From contig JAUIKS010000020.1 of NCBI GenBank assembly GCA_030430565.1, forward strand, positions 62,001 through 126,000: a DNA stretch of 64,000 nt. The letters run 5' to 3'. Below are positions 18,704 to 28,108 of the stretch, piece after piece; position 1 is the stretch's first letter, and every line of letters begins with the position of its first letter. The stretch is from Polyangia bacterium (GTDB lineage: Bacteria > Myxococcota_A > Polyangia > Nannocystales > Nannocystaceae). The position numbers and the translations under genes were made by a program. A model generated the notes under the pieces. That model did not search any database. It had not been told where the DNA came from and worked only from the letters and a program-made list of their open reading frames with translations.

Positions 18704-21700
18704 ATGGCGACCGAGGACGAGTTTCCCCAGCCCGCGGGCACGGACGGCGGCTTCGTCGCGGCGGCGACGCAGCTGCCGAGCGCGGAGGATCAGGATCGGC
18801 TGCTCGGGGTCGTCAAGACGATCCGGCGCGCGTCGCGGGGTGAGCCGCGCGCGCCTACGGCGGAGGGGCGTGACGCGACCGGGCCGCTCGGCTCCCACGA
18901 CACGCTGCCGTCGAACGAGGCGATGCGCTTCCCGAGCCTCGCGGGTCAGGACGAGCGCGTCATGGAGGACGTGATCGCGGCGCGGCTGTTCCCGAAGCGG
19001 CGGGCGCCGAAGAGCATCGGGCGCTACTCGGTTCGGCGCCGCCTCGGCAAGGGCGGGATGGGGGTCGTGTACGAGGCCCGCGATCCCGAGCTCGATCGCG
19101 CCGTGGCGATCAAGCTCCTGCTCGCGGGCGCGGGCACGCCCGAGCAGGAGGAGCGCCTGCGGCGAGAGGCGCGGGCGATGGCCCGCGTCGCGCACCCGAA
19201 CGTCGCGCAGGTCATCGAGATCGGGCGCCACGACGGGCAGACCTTCGTCGCGCTCGAGTACGTCAAGGGCGTGAGCCTCGACCGCTGGGCGGCGGCTCCC
19301 CGGTCGTGGCGCGAGGTTGTTGATGTGTACATTCAGGCAGGTCGAGGGCTGGCGGCGGCGCACGGCGCCGGCGTGATCCACCGCGACTTCAAGCCCCACA
19401 ACACGATGATCGTCGAGGGCGGGGTCGACGACGGGCGCGTGAAGGTCCTCGACTTCGGGCTCGCGCGCGCGGGCGCCGAGGCGCCGCCGCTCGCGAGCGC
19501 GGGCGCCGACCCGGCCGCGACCAGCGAGGCGCTGCGCGGATCGCTGACGCGGACCGGCGCGATCATGGGGACGCCGGCGTACATGTCCCCAGAGCAATTT
19601 GAGGGGCGGCGGGCCGACGAGCGCAGCGATCAGTACAGCTTCGGCGCGTCGCTCTACGAGGCGCTCTACGGGCAGCTGCCGCGCGCGGGCGAGACGCTCG
19701 CCGAGCTGATGCGGGCGACCCTCAGCGAGCCCGTGCGCCCGCCGCCCGCCGCGAGCGAGGTGCCGAGCTGGGTGCACCGGATCGTGCTGCGGGCGCTGGC
19801 GCGCGCGCCCGAGTCACGCTTCGCGAGCATGGACGAGCTGTGTGACGCGCTCGCCCGGGATCCTCGGGCTCGGCGGCGTCGCGCGCTCGCGGCGGTGACG
19901 GTGTGCGCGGCGATCGCCGGCGGCGCGTGGGGGGCGGCACGCGCGGGCCAGGAGCAGCCCTGCGTCGGCGAGCGCTTCACGCTCGCGGGGGTCTGGGACG
20001 ACGCGCGCCGGGAGCTCGTGACGAGCGCCTTGCTCGCGACCGAGGCGCGCTACGCCGAGGACACGACTGAGCGCGTGGTCCGGGCGCTCGACGACTTCGC
20101 GGGGCGCTGGTCGGCGATGCGCGTCGAGGCCTGCGAGGCCAACCAGCGCGGGGAGCAGTCCGACGCGATGCTCGACCTGCGGATGGCCTGCCTCGATCGT
20201 CAGCGCGCGGGCGTCGACGCCTTGGCCGGGGCGCTCGCGGAGGCCGACGCCGAGGTGCTGGAGAAGGCGACCGCGTCGGCGCAGGGGCTGGGACCGGTCT
20301 CGCGCTGCGCCGACGTCGAGGCGCTCGCCGACGAGCGCGTGCCGGAGGATCCCGCGCTCGCCCGGGTCGTCGCGTCCGCGCGGGCGCGGCTCGCGGAGGC
20401 CGGGGCGCTCGCGGCCGTGGGTCGCTACGACGAGGCGCTCGCGCGCGCCGAGGAGGAGCTCGCGCGCGCGCGCGCGCTCGAGTTCACGCCGCTCGAGGCT
20501 GAGGCGGCGCTGCAGGCCGGCGCGATCCAGCTCGAGCGGCGCGACGGCGCGCCGGCGGACGAGCGGCTGAGCCTGGCGATCACCGCGGGCCTCGAGGCGC
20601 GCGCGGACCGAGTGGTCGCCGAGGCGATGAGCCGCCGCGTGTTCGTGCGCGCGTCGCTGCTGCGCGAGGCGGAGCGCGCGCTGGTCGACGAGCCGCTGGC
20701 GCGGGCGTACGCGGCCCGCTACCCCGCGGACGGCGGGCTGCGCTGGCTGACGCTCAACAACGTCGGCGTCGCGGCGCGGGCGGGCGGCGACAACGCGCGG
20801 GCGAGGGAGCTGCTCGAAGAGGCAGCTTCGATCGAGCCCGGCCCCACGCGCTTCGAGCGGGCGATGACGACGCTCAACCTCGGGCGCGTCGAGCTCGACA
20901 TGGGCGAGGGCGAGCGCGCGGCGCAGACGATCGCGCGGGGGCGGGCGATCGTCGAGGAGACGCTGGGCCCCCAGCACCCGATCGTCGCGCGGGCGCTGTA
21001 TAGCGAGGGACTGATCGCGGCGCGCAACGATGACCGCGCGCGGGCGAGCCAACTGTTCGCGCGCGCGCTCGAGATCCTCGGCCCGACGGCCACGCTCAAG
21101 GACCGGGGCTGGCCGACGCTTCGCCTCGCGGACTTCGAACTCCATCGGCGCGAGCTGTCGCGGGCGCTGGAGCGCGCCTCGGCGCTGGACGAAGAGCTCC
21201 GGGAGGTCGCCCGTCCCGAGCCGAGTTTGGTGTACCGGACGAAGACGCTGCTCGGGGACATCTACGCCCGGCAGGGTGACGAAGGTAGGGCGCGCGCGGC
21301 CTATGAGTCGGCGCGCGCGCTCGTGCTGAAGCACCGCGGCGCGGCGCACTTCACGACGGCGGTGATCCTGCAGATTATCGGCGAGGGCTACCGGCGCGTC
21401 GGCGCGATGGACGAGTCGATCGCGGCGCTGACGCAGGCCCTCGAGATCAAGCGGCGCGTCAAGGGAGAGCGTCACTTCGAGACGGCGGAGACCCAGTATC
21501 GGCTGGCGCGCTCGCAGCTCGCCGCCGGCCGGCTCGACGCGGCGCTGGCGAACGCGCGGGCGGCCCGTGACGTCCTCGGCGCGACGGTGGGAGAGGACGC
21601 GCCGGAGTTCGGGCGCGCGAGCCGTACGCTCGCGCTGTGCCTCGAGGCGAGCGGCGCGAGCGAGGAGGCGCTCTCGGCCCGCCGCGACGCGCTGCGCGTG

Positions 21701-21898
21701 CTCGCGGCGCGGCTCGACGCTGAGGACCCCGAGCTCGCGCGCGCGCGGTTTGAGCTGGCGTCCGCGCTCGCGCCGAGCGACGGGCCCGCGGAGGCGGAGG
21801 CGCGCGCGCTCGCTGATATGGCCCTCACGACATATCGGTCGCTCGGCGAGGGCTTCGCGCCCGAGCGGGCCGCGATCGAGGCCTGGCTGGCGCGCTGA
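18704..21898 (+). CDS. Membrane Ser/Thr protein kinase with TPR region
   Basis: This is a kinase of about 1064 residues (an ATG at 18686 is an alternative). A 100-residue N-terminal linker precedes the kinase domain: GKGGMG at about 115-120, Lys 137, HRDFKPHN at about 226-233, DFG at about 250-252, P+1 loop TPAYMSPEQF. A membrane helix follows the RRRRALAAVTV stop-transfer, then the GVWDDARRE box and TPR-like repeats to the C-terminus. It closely resembles the kinase at 5914 in architecture. It lies just downstream of a sigma factor, its likely partner. Confidence 0.92.
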   Translation: MATEDEFPQPAGTDGGFVAAATQLPSAEDQDRLLGVVKTIRRASRGEPRAPTAEGRDATGPLGSHDTLPSNEAMRFPSLAGQDERVMEDVIAARLFPKRRAPKSIGRYSVRRRLGKGGMGVVYEARDPELDRAVAIKLLLAGAGTPEQEERLRREARAMARVAHPNVAQVIEIGRHDGQTFVALEYVKGVSLDRWAAAPRSWREVVDVYIQAGRGLAAAHGAGVIHRDFKPHNTMIVEGGVDDGRVKVLDFGLARAGAEAPPLASAGADPAATSEALRGSLTRTGAIMGTPAYMSPEQFEGRRADERSDQYSFGASLYEALYGQLPRAGETLAELMRATLSEPVRPPPAASEVPSWVHRIVLRALARAPESRFASMDELCDALARDPRARRRRALAAVTVCAAIAGGAWGAARAGQEQPCVGERFTLAGVWDDARRELVTSALLATEARYAEDTTERVVRALDDFAGRWSAMRVEACEANQRGEQSDAMLDLRMACLDRQRAGVDALAGALAEADAEVLEKATASAQGLGPVSRCADVEALADERVPEDPALARVVASARARLAEAGALAAVGRYDEALARAEEELARARALEFTPLEAEAALQAGAIQLERRDGAPADERLSLAITAGLEARADRVVAEAMSRRVFVRASLLREAERALVDEPLARAYAARYPADGGLRWLTLNNVGVAARAGGDNARARELLEEAASIEPGPTRFERAMTTLNLGRVELDMGEGERAAQTIARGRAIVEETLGPQHPIVARALYSEGLIAARNDDRARASQLFARALEILGPTATLKDRGWPTLRLADFELHRRELSRALERASALDEELREVARPEPSLVYRTKTLLGDIYARQGDEGRARAAYESARALVLKHRGAAHFTTAVILQIIGEGYRRVGAMDESIAALTQALEIKRRVKGERHFETAETQYRLARSQLAAGRLDAALANARAARDVLGATVGEDAPEFGRASRTLALCLEASGASEEALSARRDALRVLAARLDAEDPELARARFELASALAPSDGPAEAEARALADMALTTYRSLGEGFAPERAAIEAWLAR

Positions 21899-21907
21899 GC
21901 ACCGCGG

Positions 21908-24073
21908 CTACTCGGCGAGCGTCGTGAACGAGATCCGGCTGGCGCGCTCGCCCGCGCGGTAGAGCTTGTGCGTGGCCGAGACGAAGTCGGCCTCGCGCGC
22001 CTTGAAGATGTTGGGCACGAACTTCTGCGGGTTGCGGTCGACGAGGGGGAACCAGGTGCTCTGGATCTGGATCATCACGCGGTGGCCGGCTTTAAACGTG
22101 TGCAGGACGTCCTGCAGCGGGATCCTGACGAGCGTCGGCTGGTCCGGCGTGAACGGCCTCGGGGCCTCGTAGCCGTCTCGGAAGCGCCCGCGGAGCACCT
22201 CGCTGCGCACCATCATCTGGTAGCCGCCGAGCGGGCGCAGGACGAAGCCCTCGTCGCGGGCGAGCTCCTTGAAGCGCGCGGCCTCGTCCTCGTCGCGGGC
22301 GGCGTCGGGCGGGTACACGTCGATGAGCTTGACGACCCAGTCGGCGTCGGTCCGCGAGGTCGAGACCCACAGCTCGGCGGTCAGCGGCCCCGCGATCGTC
22401 ATGTCGGCGGTCAGCGGGGGCGTCTGGTAGACGAGCACGTCCGGGCGGCGCGCGGCGAAGCGCTGATCGTCGGTCATGTACTCGCGCGTCATGCCGACGT
22501 CGAGGTCCTCGGAGAAGGGCACGGGGCGCGCGGGGTCGCTGACGAAGGCGTCGTGCGCGGCCGCGCCGCCCGGGCGCGGGCTGTCTTGAAGACCACCTTC
22601 TTCGGCGAGGTAGAGCGCGCGCGGGCGCAGGCCGGGCGGCGGCCAGGCGGCGAAGCTCCGCCAGGCGTTCGCGCCGGTGTTGAAGATCAGCGCCTCGGGC
22701 AGGCCCTTGGGCGGCGCGCTCGGCTCGGGCTCGCGCTTGAGGTAGTGGTCGAAGAACACCTGCTCGATGTCCTTTTGGTAGTAGCGCGAGGTCTCGGCGG
22801 CGAACGAGATGTTGCCGAGGTGGTCGCCGAGGGTGCGCCCCCAGCCGCCGTGCTGCCACGGGCCCATGACGAGGATGTTAAAGGCGCCGGGGTTGTTGTC
22901 CTCGACGGCGCGGTAGGTGTGCAGCGGGCCGTAGAGGTCCTCGGCGTCGAACAGGCCGCCGACGGTCATGACCGCGGGCGCGGCGTTGTTGAGGTGCGGC
23001 AGGAGGTCGCGCGCGCGCCAGTAGGCGTCGCGGTTGGGGTGCGCCACCAGGTCGTTCCAGAACTTGATCTGGCCGTGGAGGAAGCGCTCGTCGAGCCGGG
23101 CGAGCGGGCCGACGTCGAGGAAGAATTGGTAGCCGTCGGGGGTGCCGTGCTCGAACTTCTCGGGCCACTCGGTGGTCAGCTCGGCGCGCGGTTGCCCGAA
23201 GCGCGCGAAGAAGTTGAAGGTGTGGGGCAGGAAGAACGCGCCGTGGTGGTGGAAGTCGTCGAAGTACCAGTCGGCGATGGGCGCCTGCGGCGACACGGCC
23301 TTGAGCGCGGGGTGGGCGTCGATCATCCCGGCGGCGGCGTAGAAGCCCGGGTACGAGATGCCCCACATGCCGACGCGGCCGTTGTGGCCCTCGACGTTGG
23401 CGAGCAGCCAGGTGATGGTGTCGTGGGTGTCGGTGCTCTCGTCAATGTCCTTGGGGCCAGCTTTGTGAGCGCGGTGCGGCCGCATGTTGACGAACTCGCC
23501 GCCCGACATGAACTTCCCGCGGACGTCCTGGTAGGCGAAGATGTAGCCGCCCTTGCTGAACAGCGGGCTCGGGCCGAGCTTCTCCATGTACTCGTCCGGG
23601 CCGTAGGGGCTGACGCCGTAGGGCGTGCGCTTGAGCATGATCGGGTAGGCGCGCGCGCGGTCTTTCGGCGTGTAGATGATCGTGAACAGCTCGACGCCGT
23701 CGCGCGCTGGGATCCGGACCTCGCGCTTGTCGTAGTGCTCGCGGATGTAGCTGGCCAGATCGTCCGCGTCGCCCCGATCGTCGCGCGGCGCGATCGCGGG
23801 CTCTTCACGCGGCGGCGGGACGGGATCCGTCGTGGGCTCGGGCTCGAGCTCGAGCTCGGGCTCGGCGAGGGCGGCGCGGCGACGCGCGTCGTCTGGCGGC
23901 GGCGCGCGGTCGTCGTCGCACGAGCTCAGCCCCGCGAGGACGGTGATGAGGAGCGGCGCGAGCGGGCGCCGCTGTACGCGTCGTCCCGATCGTCGCGCGG
24001 CGCGGCGATCGAGCAGTCTTCGACGAGCGTCCCGGTGACGCCTCGCGTGGTCTGCCGGGCCTTGGGAGGGCAT
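21908..24073 (-). CDS. CocE/NonD family hydrolase (X-Pro dipeptidyl-peptidase-like) lipoprotein
   Basis: This 721-residue protein starts with a basic stretch and the lipobox-like APLLITVLAGLSSC, then a Pro/Glu linker. The S15 alpha/beta-hydrolase domain carries the nucleophile motif GISYPG, the acid region GGLFDAEDLYG and the catalytic His in GPWQHGGW. The C-terminal jelly-roll (X-Pro DPP C domain) begins near LTAELWVSTS. Members cleave acyl or peptide bonds (cocaine esterase, glutaryl acylases, X-Pro peptidases); the substrate here is unknown. It is divergent from the TPR lipoprotein at 24130 with only 56 bp between them. Confidence 0.88.
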   Translation of the reverse strand: MPSQGPADHARRHRDARRRLLDRRAARRSGRRVQRRPLAPLLITVLAGLSSCDDDRAPPPDDARRRAALAEPELELEPEPTTDPVPPPREEPAIAPRDDRGDADDLASYIREHYDKREVRIPARDGVELFTIIYTPKDRARAYPIMLKRTPYGVSPYGPDEYMEKLGPSPLFSKGGYIFAYQDVRGKFMSGGEFVNMRPHRAHKAGPKDIDESTDTHDTITWLLANVEGHNGRVGMWGISYPGFYAAAGMIDAHPALKAVSPQAPIADWYFDDFHHHGAFFLPHTFNFFARFGQPRAELTTEWPEKFEHGTPDGYQFFLDVGPLARLDERFLHGQIKFWNDLVAHPNRDAYWRARDLLPHLNNAAPAVMTVGGLFDAEDLYGPLHTYRAVEDNNPGAFNILVMGPWQHGGWGRTLGDHLGNISFAAETSRYYQKDIEQVFFDHYLKREPEPSAPPKGLPEALIFNTGANAWRSFAAWPPPGLRPRALYLAEEGGLQDSPRPGGAAAHDAFVSDPARPVPFSEDLDVGMTREYMTDDQRFAARRPDVLVYQTPPLTADMTIAGPLTAELWVSTSRTDADWVVKLIDVYPPDAARDEDEAARFKELARDEGFVLRPLGGYQMMVRSEVLRGRFRDGYEAPRPFTPDQPTLVRIPLQDVLHTFKAGHRVMIQIQSTWFPLVDRNPQKFVPNIFKAREADFVSATHKLYRAGERASRISFTTLAE

Positions 24074-24129
24074 ACAAGGGGCGTATCACGTGCGCCCGGC
24101 GGCGGGAAGCGAGGCCGCGCGCCGGCGTC

Positions 24130-25308
24130 GTGGTAGCCTCGCCGAACGTGCGAGGGGTCTGCTCGAGGAGCGCGCGGGCGACGAGGGCGCGTCGAGTCGT
24201 GGGTCTGTCGGCGCTGCTGTCCGGCGCGCTCGCGTGCGCCACGGGCCCGCGCGAGGTGGCGCTGCGCGCTCCGTCCGGCGCGGCAGAGGGCGGGTCGGCG
24301 GCGCGCGCGTGTGAGAGCGCGTGCGTCTGCGAGCGCGCGCGCGCGGCCGGGGCGGGGGAGTTCGACGCGTGGGTGTTCTGCGGCGAGGCTGCGCGGGCCA
24401 TGGGCGACAGCGCGGCGCGGCTTCGAAGCTCGCGCTCATTCGCCGACGCCATCGAGCTCGCGGAGCTCGGCGTGGTGTTTCGGCGCGAGGGGCAGGCGCG
24501 CGAGGAGCTCTTGGCGCTGCAGACGACCGAGCCCGCGCGCTACGCCGGGCTCGCGGTCCTCGAGCTCGAGGCCTACCGGCGCGAGCGGACGCCTGAGCGC
24601 TTCGCGGCGGCGCGGCAGCAGCTGCGCGGCGCGTTGACGGAGCAGGCGGCGGAGGAGCGCGCGCTCGCGGGGATGGTGCTGCTGTACCTGCTGCGGGCCG
24701 CGGTGCGACCCTCTGACCTCGAGTTCGCGGACGTGCTCTGCCGACAGCGCACGATCGAGACGGCGAGCCTCGCGACCGTGTGCGCGCGCGTCTCGTACGC
24801 GCGTCGAGACCCGATCCGCGGCGGCGAGCTGTACGAGCGCGCGCTCGCCCGCGATCCTGAGCACTTCCCGGCGCTCTTGGCCTGGGGCGAGGCGCTGCTG
24901 CGGGTCAACGACAACGAGGGCGCGCGCCTGCGCTTTGAGTCAGCCGCCCGCGCGCGCTCGCCGGCGATGCGCTACGAGGCGCTGCTCGGCCTCGGGGTCG
25001 CGCGCGCGCGGCTCGGCGAGCGCGACGCGGCCGAGCGGGCGTACCGCGCGGCCTGGGCCGCGCACGAGCGCCTGCGACACGGATGGCCGAAGAGTCAGGC
25101 GAGTAAAGAGGCGACCGGCGACGCGCTGCCGGCCGCGCTGCTGTTCAACCTGGGCACGCTGCTGGCGCGCGCGGCGGAGCCTGAGAAGCGGCGAGAGGGC
25201 GCGGCGCTGCTGCGCCGCTACGTCGCGCACGCCGACGCCGATGTCGAGCGTCTGCCCCGGGTTCAGCAGACCCTGGAGGGCTTGGCTTCAGCGGTGCCCT
25301 CGAGGTGA
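24130..25308 (+). CDS. TPR-containing putative lipoprotein, function unknown
   Basis: The start is GTG at 24130 (or GTG at 24148). The 392-residue protein opens with basic residues and the lipoprotein-like signal VVGLSALLSGALAC. The body is all-helical with Ala/Arg/Glu-rich TPR-like units, for example GGELYERALARDPEHFPALLAWGEALL and the unit after it. TPR proteins of this kind scaffold complexes at the envelope. I do not recognise a specific family. Confidence 0.72.
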   Translation: MVASPNVRGVCSRSARATRARRVVGLSALLSGALACATGPREVALRAPSGAAEGGSAARACESACVCERARAAGAGEFDAWVFCGEAARAMGDSAARLRSSRSFADAIELAELGVVFRREGQAREELLALQTTEPARYAGLAVLELEAYRRERTPERFAAARQQLRGALTEQAAEERALAGMVLLYLLRAAVRPSDLEFADVLCRQRTIETASLATVCARVSYARRDPIRGGELYERALARDPEHFPALLAWGEALLRVNDNEGARLRFESAARARSPAMRYEALLGLGVARARLGERDAAERAYRAAWAAHERLRHGWPKSQASKEATGDALPAALLFNLGTLLARAAEPEKRREGAALLRRYVAHADADVERLPRVQQTLEGLASAVPSR

Positions 25309-25324
25309 AAAGTCTGTAAAGTCA

Positions 25325-25500
25325 GGTTGTTGGCGGTGCTTGGCGCCCGCGTAGCCGCCGGACAAGGGCGAGCCGCGCAGCGCCGCGCCGCTCGAGACGA
25401 TCACGACGTGCCCGCCCGGAGACACCTCGACACGGGTGGCTCGGCCGCGCTGCACCCGGCTGATGTTCCGCGCGGTCGCGGCGGTCGAGCGCGCGGCGCG
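25325..25500 (-). pseudogene. Short-chain dehydrogenase/reductase remnant
   Basis: Reading the minus strand gives an SDR active-site stretch: GGHVVIVSSGAALRGSPLS followed by GGYAGAK, i.e. the catalytic Ser strand and the YxxxK box with Tyr spaced as in the family. There is no Rossmann TGxxxGIG motif upstream and no C-terminal third; after the YAGAKH segment the frame runs into non-SDR sequence. The fragment begins directly at the stop codon of the ATPase gene on the same strand. I read it as a decayed piece of an SDR gene. Confidence 0.6.
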
Positions 25501-25506
25501 GGGCGG

Positions 25507-26142
25507 CTAGGTCGCGCTCTCGCGTCGCTGGCTGTCGAAGCCGCGGATCAGCTCGCCCAGCACGTGCAGGCCCTCGAACAGCTTGGCCATGAACGAGTGG
25601 TTGTGGTGGATGAGCACGAAGTTGGGGTGCTGGCGCCACAGCTCGCGCAGGCGGGTGTCGAGCGCGACCGCCTCGGTGTTGGTCTCGACCCGGACGGGGT
25701 TGCCGGTCTCGATCGAGAGGTTCCCGACCGCGGCTGTCTCAAAGAACAGTACAGCGTCGTAGCGCTCGAGCTCGCGCTCGAGCGTGGTGCCGAGGTCCTC
25801 GAAGAAGTCGCGCGGCTCCCCCGACGGCCAGTAGGCGGCGCCGTCGATGGTCCCGCGGTCGCAGAGCAGCACGCGGTCGGGGAAGCGCTTGGACTGCAGG
25901 TCCTCGAGGTTGCGCTGTACGTGGAAGATCGCGCGCTGGACAGAGCGTCGCGCGTGCGGCTCGTCGCAGCGCGGGAAGCCGCCCGAGAACAGCATGGTCG
26001 CGGACTCGGGGACGACGACGACGCGCTCGCCGAGCTCGCGGCGCAGCATGTCCGCCGCGGTGGTCTTGCCGCCGCCCGGGCCGCCCGTCAGCGCGATCCG
26101 GTAGAGGTCCCTCGCGTGGGGTCGCGGGTCTGTGTCGTTCAT
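25507..26142 (-). CDS. AAA/P-loop NTPase (nucleotide kinase-like)
   Basis: The ATG at 26142 gives a 211-residue protein whose Walker A GGPGGGKTT sits 20 residues from the N-terminus. PESATMLFSGGFPR and the Walker-B-like RVLLCDRGTIDG follow, then an FFETAA strand. This is the pattern of the AAA_28 / ATP-dependent deoxynucleoside-kinase-like P-loop group. The C-terminal FVLIHHNHSFMAK is typical of these proteins. The substrate is unknown. A longer frame to 26517 exists but is low-complexity. Confidence 0.85.
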   Translation of the reverse strand: MNDTDPRPHARDLYRIALTGGPGGGKTTAADMLRRELGERVVVVPESATMLFSGGFPRCDEPHARRSVQRAIFHVQRNLEDLQSKRFPDRVLLCDRGTIDGAAYWPSGEPRDFFEDLGTTLERELERYDAVLFFETAAVGNLSIETGNPVRVETNTEAVALDTRLRELWRQHPNFVLIHHNHSFMAKLFEGLHVLGELIRGFDSQRRESAT

Positions 26143-26509
26143 GATGGCGGGGGCAGCGTACCGCAGGTCGCCCGGCGCGGCGCCGCGGTCATCGTGCCGA
26201 CCGCGCTCGTCGTGCGCGTGAACCACGGGCGCGGACGTCGAGACCTCACCGCCGCCATCGTGCTCTCGGCGCGGGTTGGAGACGATATGTCTCGCGTCAC
26301 GCCGCCGCGCTCGCGCGTTCGCCATAAGATGTTCGGTCGGACATGTCGTATCGTGTCGTGAGCGCACCGCGAGGCCTCTAGACCTCAATTGCTGAGGGCC
26401 TCGCGCGGCGCTATCCTGGGTCGCGAGGGGTGGCGTGGGCGTAGGGTCCACGGCGCGATCGCGTGGGGCGCTTCGAGCCGACGCGAGCCGCGTGCTGGAG
26501 GCGCGTGAT
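26143..26509. other. Intergenic region with a stem-loop
   Basis: This 367-bp divergent region lies between the ATPase and the FHA-GGDEF gene. I see no gene in it. At 26369-26404 GCGAGGCCTC can pair with GAGGGCCTCGC (one bulge). Inside it CCTCA (26383) and TGAGG (26393) form a competing hairpin. There is no U-tract, so it is not a standard terminator; it could be a leader structure for the FHA-GGDEF gene. Confidence 0.3.
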
Positions 26510-27406
26510 ATGGACACTGAGGTATCGACCCGTACGCGGTCGCTGATCGTCGAGGAGCGGGAGGCCGCGGGGGCCTGTCTGCTCGTGATCTACCCGCCCG
26601 AGGGCTTGCACTTCGGGCGACGGCTCGAGCTCGGCGACGCGCTGCTCGTCGGGCGCGGGCAGGACTGCGGGCTCGTGCTCCCAGCCGACTGCGTGTCGCG
26701 TCGTCACTGCCGGATCGAGCGTGACCGCGCCCGCGGGGGCTGGAGCGTGATCGACCTGGGCTCCAAGAACGGCACGTACATCGACGACGCCTCGGTCCGC
26801 CAGGCGCCGCTGCGCTCCGGGTGCCAGCTGCGCGTCGGCGACACGATCCTCAAGTTCCTCGCCGGCGACGAGGTCGAGCTCGAGTTCATCGAGGCCGTCT
26901 ACCGCATGGCGATCGAGGATCCGCTCACGGGCCTGCCCAACCGCCGCGCGTTCGACCAGACGCTGAGCCGAGACCTCGCGCGCGCTCGTCGCTCGCGCGC
27001 GCCGCTGTGCGTCGCGCTCTTCGACCTCGATCACTTCAAGAAGATCAACGATGACTACGGACATGTCGCCGGGGACACGGTGCTGCGGGCGCTCGCGCGG
27101 ACCGTGCAGCCGCGCGTGCGCAGCGGCGATGTCTTCGCGCGCTTCGGCGGCGAGGAGTTCGCGCTGCTGCTGCCGGAGACCAGCCTGCGCAACGCGGTCG
27201 CCTCCTGCGATCGCCTGCGGCGCCTGATCGCCATGAAGGGCGTCTCGACGCGCAAGGGCGTGGTGCCCGTGACCGTGTCGGTCGGCGTCGCGGAGTACGA
27301 GCCCTCGATGGCGCCGGACGAGCTGCTCGCGGCCGCCGACGAGCGGCTGTACGCGGCCAAGGACGCGGGGCGTAATCGGGTGCTCCCGCGGCTCGCCGAC
27401 GCCTGA
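26510..27406 (+). CDS. FHA domain diguanylate cyclase (GGDEF)
   Basis: This protein of about 298 residues has an FHA domain (VGRGQDCGLVLP, SRRHCRIE, DLGSKNGTYID) that binds phosphothreonine, joined to a GGDEF domain with an intact FGGEEF active site. RSGD lies five residues before the FGGEEF core, matching the RxxD inhibitory site for c-di-GMP feedback. It makes c-di-GMP from two GTP. The FHA domain links it to Ser/Thr kinase signalling, of which the window holds three examples. The start at 26510 is chosen over 26435, which adds only low-complexity sequence. Confidence 0.93.
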   Translation: MDTEVSTRTRSLIVEEREAAGACLLVIYPPEGLHFGRRLELGDALLVGRGQDCGLVLPADCVSRRHCRIERDRARGGWSVIDLGSKNGTYIDDASVRQAPLRSGCQLRVGDTILKFLAGDEVELEFIEAVYRMAIEDPLTGLPNRRAFDQTLSRDLARARRSRAPLCVALFDLDHFKKINDDYGHVAGDTVLRALARTVQPRVRSGDVFARFGGEEFALLLPETSLRNAVASCDRLRRLIAMKGVSTRKGVVPVTVSVGVAEYEPSMAPDELLAAADERLYAAKDAGRNRVLPRLADA

Positions 27407-27561
27407 CCGTGCTCGCGCGGCGGCGCCCGGGCGGCCCGCGCGTGTTCGTCGGTCGCGCGCGCGGCGGACGACGAGCTCCGCGCGCGAGGTTTCGCGTCGC
27501 GTCGTGATCGGGCTCACCGCGCCCGCGGGGCACGATCGGCGCGCTGCGGTGTTGGGCCTGT

Positions 27562-28065
27562 ATGCCGCGACGCTCCACGCTCTCGTCGTCTCTGCTCGTC
27601 CTCGCCGCGCTGCTCACCGTCGCCTGCGGCGCGCCCGAGGACGACTGTGTTGAAGATGACTTTACGGTCATCCGCGAATTCGCCGGGCCGGCCTGGGATC
27701 CGGATGACGGCCTGCTCGAGGAGCCGCGGTCGAGCTACACGGCGCACGTCACCTACGCGAAGATGCGCCCCGAGAAGCGCGACGAGTTCCTCGCCCGCGT
27801 CGACGAGGTGGTCGCGCAGATGGAGGAGTCGGGCGGGCTCATCGGCTTCAGCTACGGCGTCTCCGACGCCTGCGACGCGGTCCGCACCGTCGGCGTTTGG
27901 GAGGACGAGGAGTCGATCCGCGCGTTCGCCTACAGCGGCAGCCACATGCTCGCGATCGCGGAGTTCGGGATGCTGGCGAGCCGCGGCGCGACGTCGCGCT
28001 GGGAGATCGCGGGGGACGAGCTGCCGCCGACGATCGAGGACGGCAAGCGCGAGCTCGAGCCGTAG
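27562..28065 (+). CDS. Lipoprotein with antibiotic-biosynthesis-monooxygenase-like domain
   Basis: This 167-residue protein has a lipoprotein signal LLVLAALLTVAC. The body resembles the dimeric alpha/beta ferredoxin-like ABM/heme-degrading fold: YTAHVTYAKMRPEKRDEFLARVDEV, GGLIGFSYGV, then TVGVWEDEESIRAFAYSGSH, the usual W-D/E-xx-x-A-F pattern. ABM members oxidise polycyclic substrates or act as binding proteins. Anchoring one to the membrane is uncommon. The function is unknown. Confidence 0.72.
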   Translation: MPRRSTLSSSLLVLAALLTVACGAPEDDCVEDDFTVIREFAGPAWDPDDGLLEEPRSSYTAHVTYAKMRPEKRDEFLARVDEVVAQMEESGGLIGFSYGVSDACDAVRTVGVWEDEESIRAFAYSGSHMLAIAEFGMLASRGATSRWEIAGDELPPTIEDGKRELEP

Positions 28066-28108
28066 CGAAGCGTGAGCAGGGACGCGGAAGCGCGGGCTTC
28101 GACGGCGC

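Noticed and set aside
18934..18960. Kinase catalytic loop HRDFKPHN at about 19379 instead of KPDN, considered as a dead kinase
   Set aside because: The residue before the Asn is not invariant in Hanks kinases; HRD, Lys, Asn and DFG are all present.
1594..26350. Shared ACATGTCGTAT at 1594 and 26340 as a repeat or mobile-element end
   Set aside because: The match is only 11 bp and the flanks differ.
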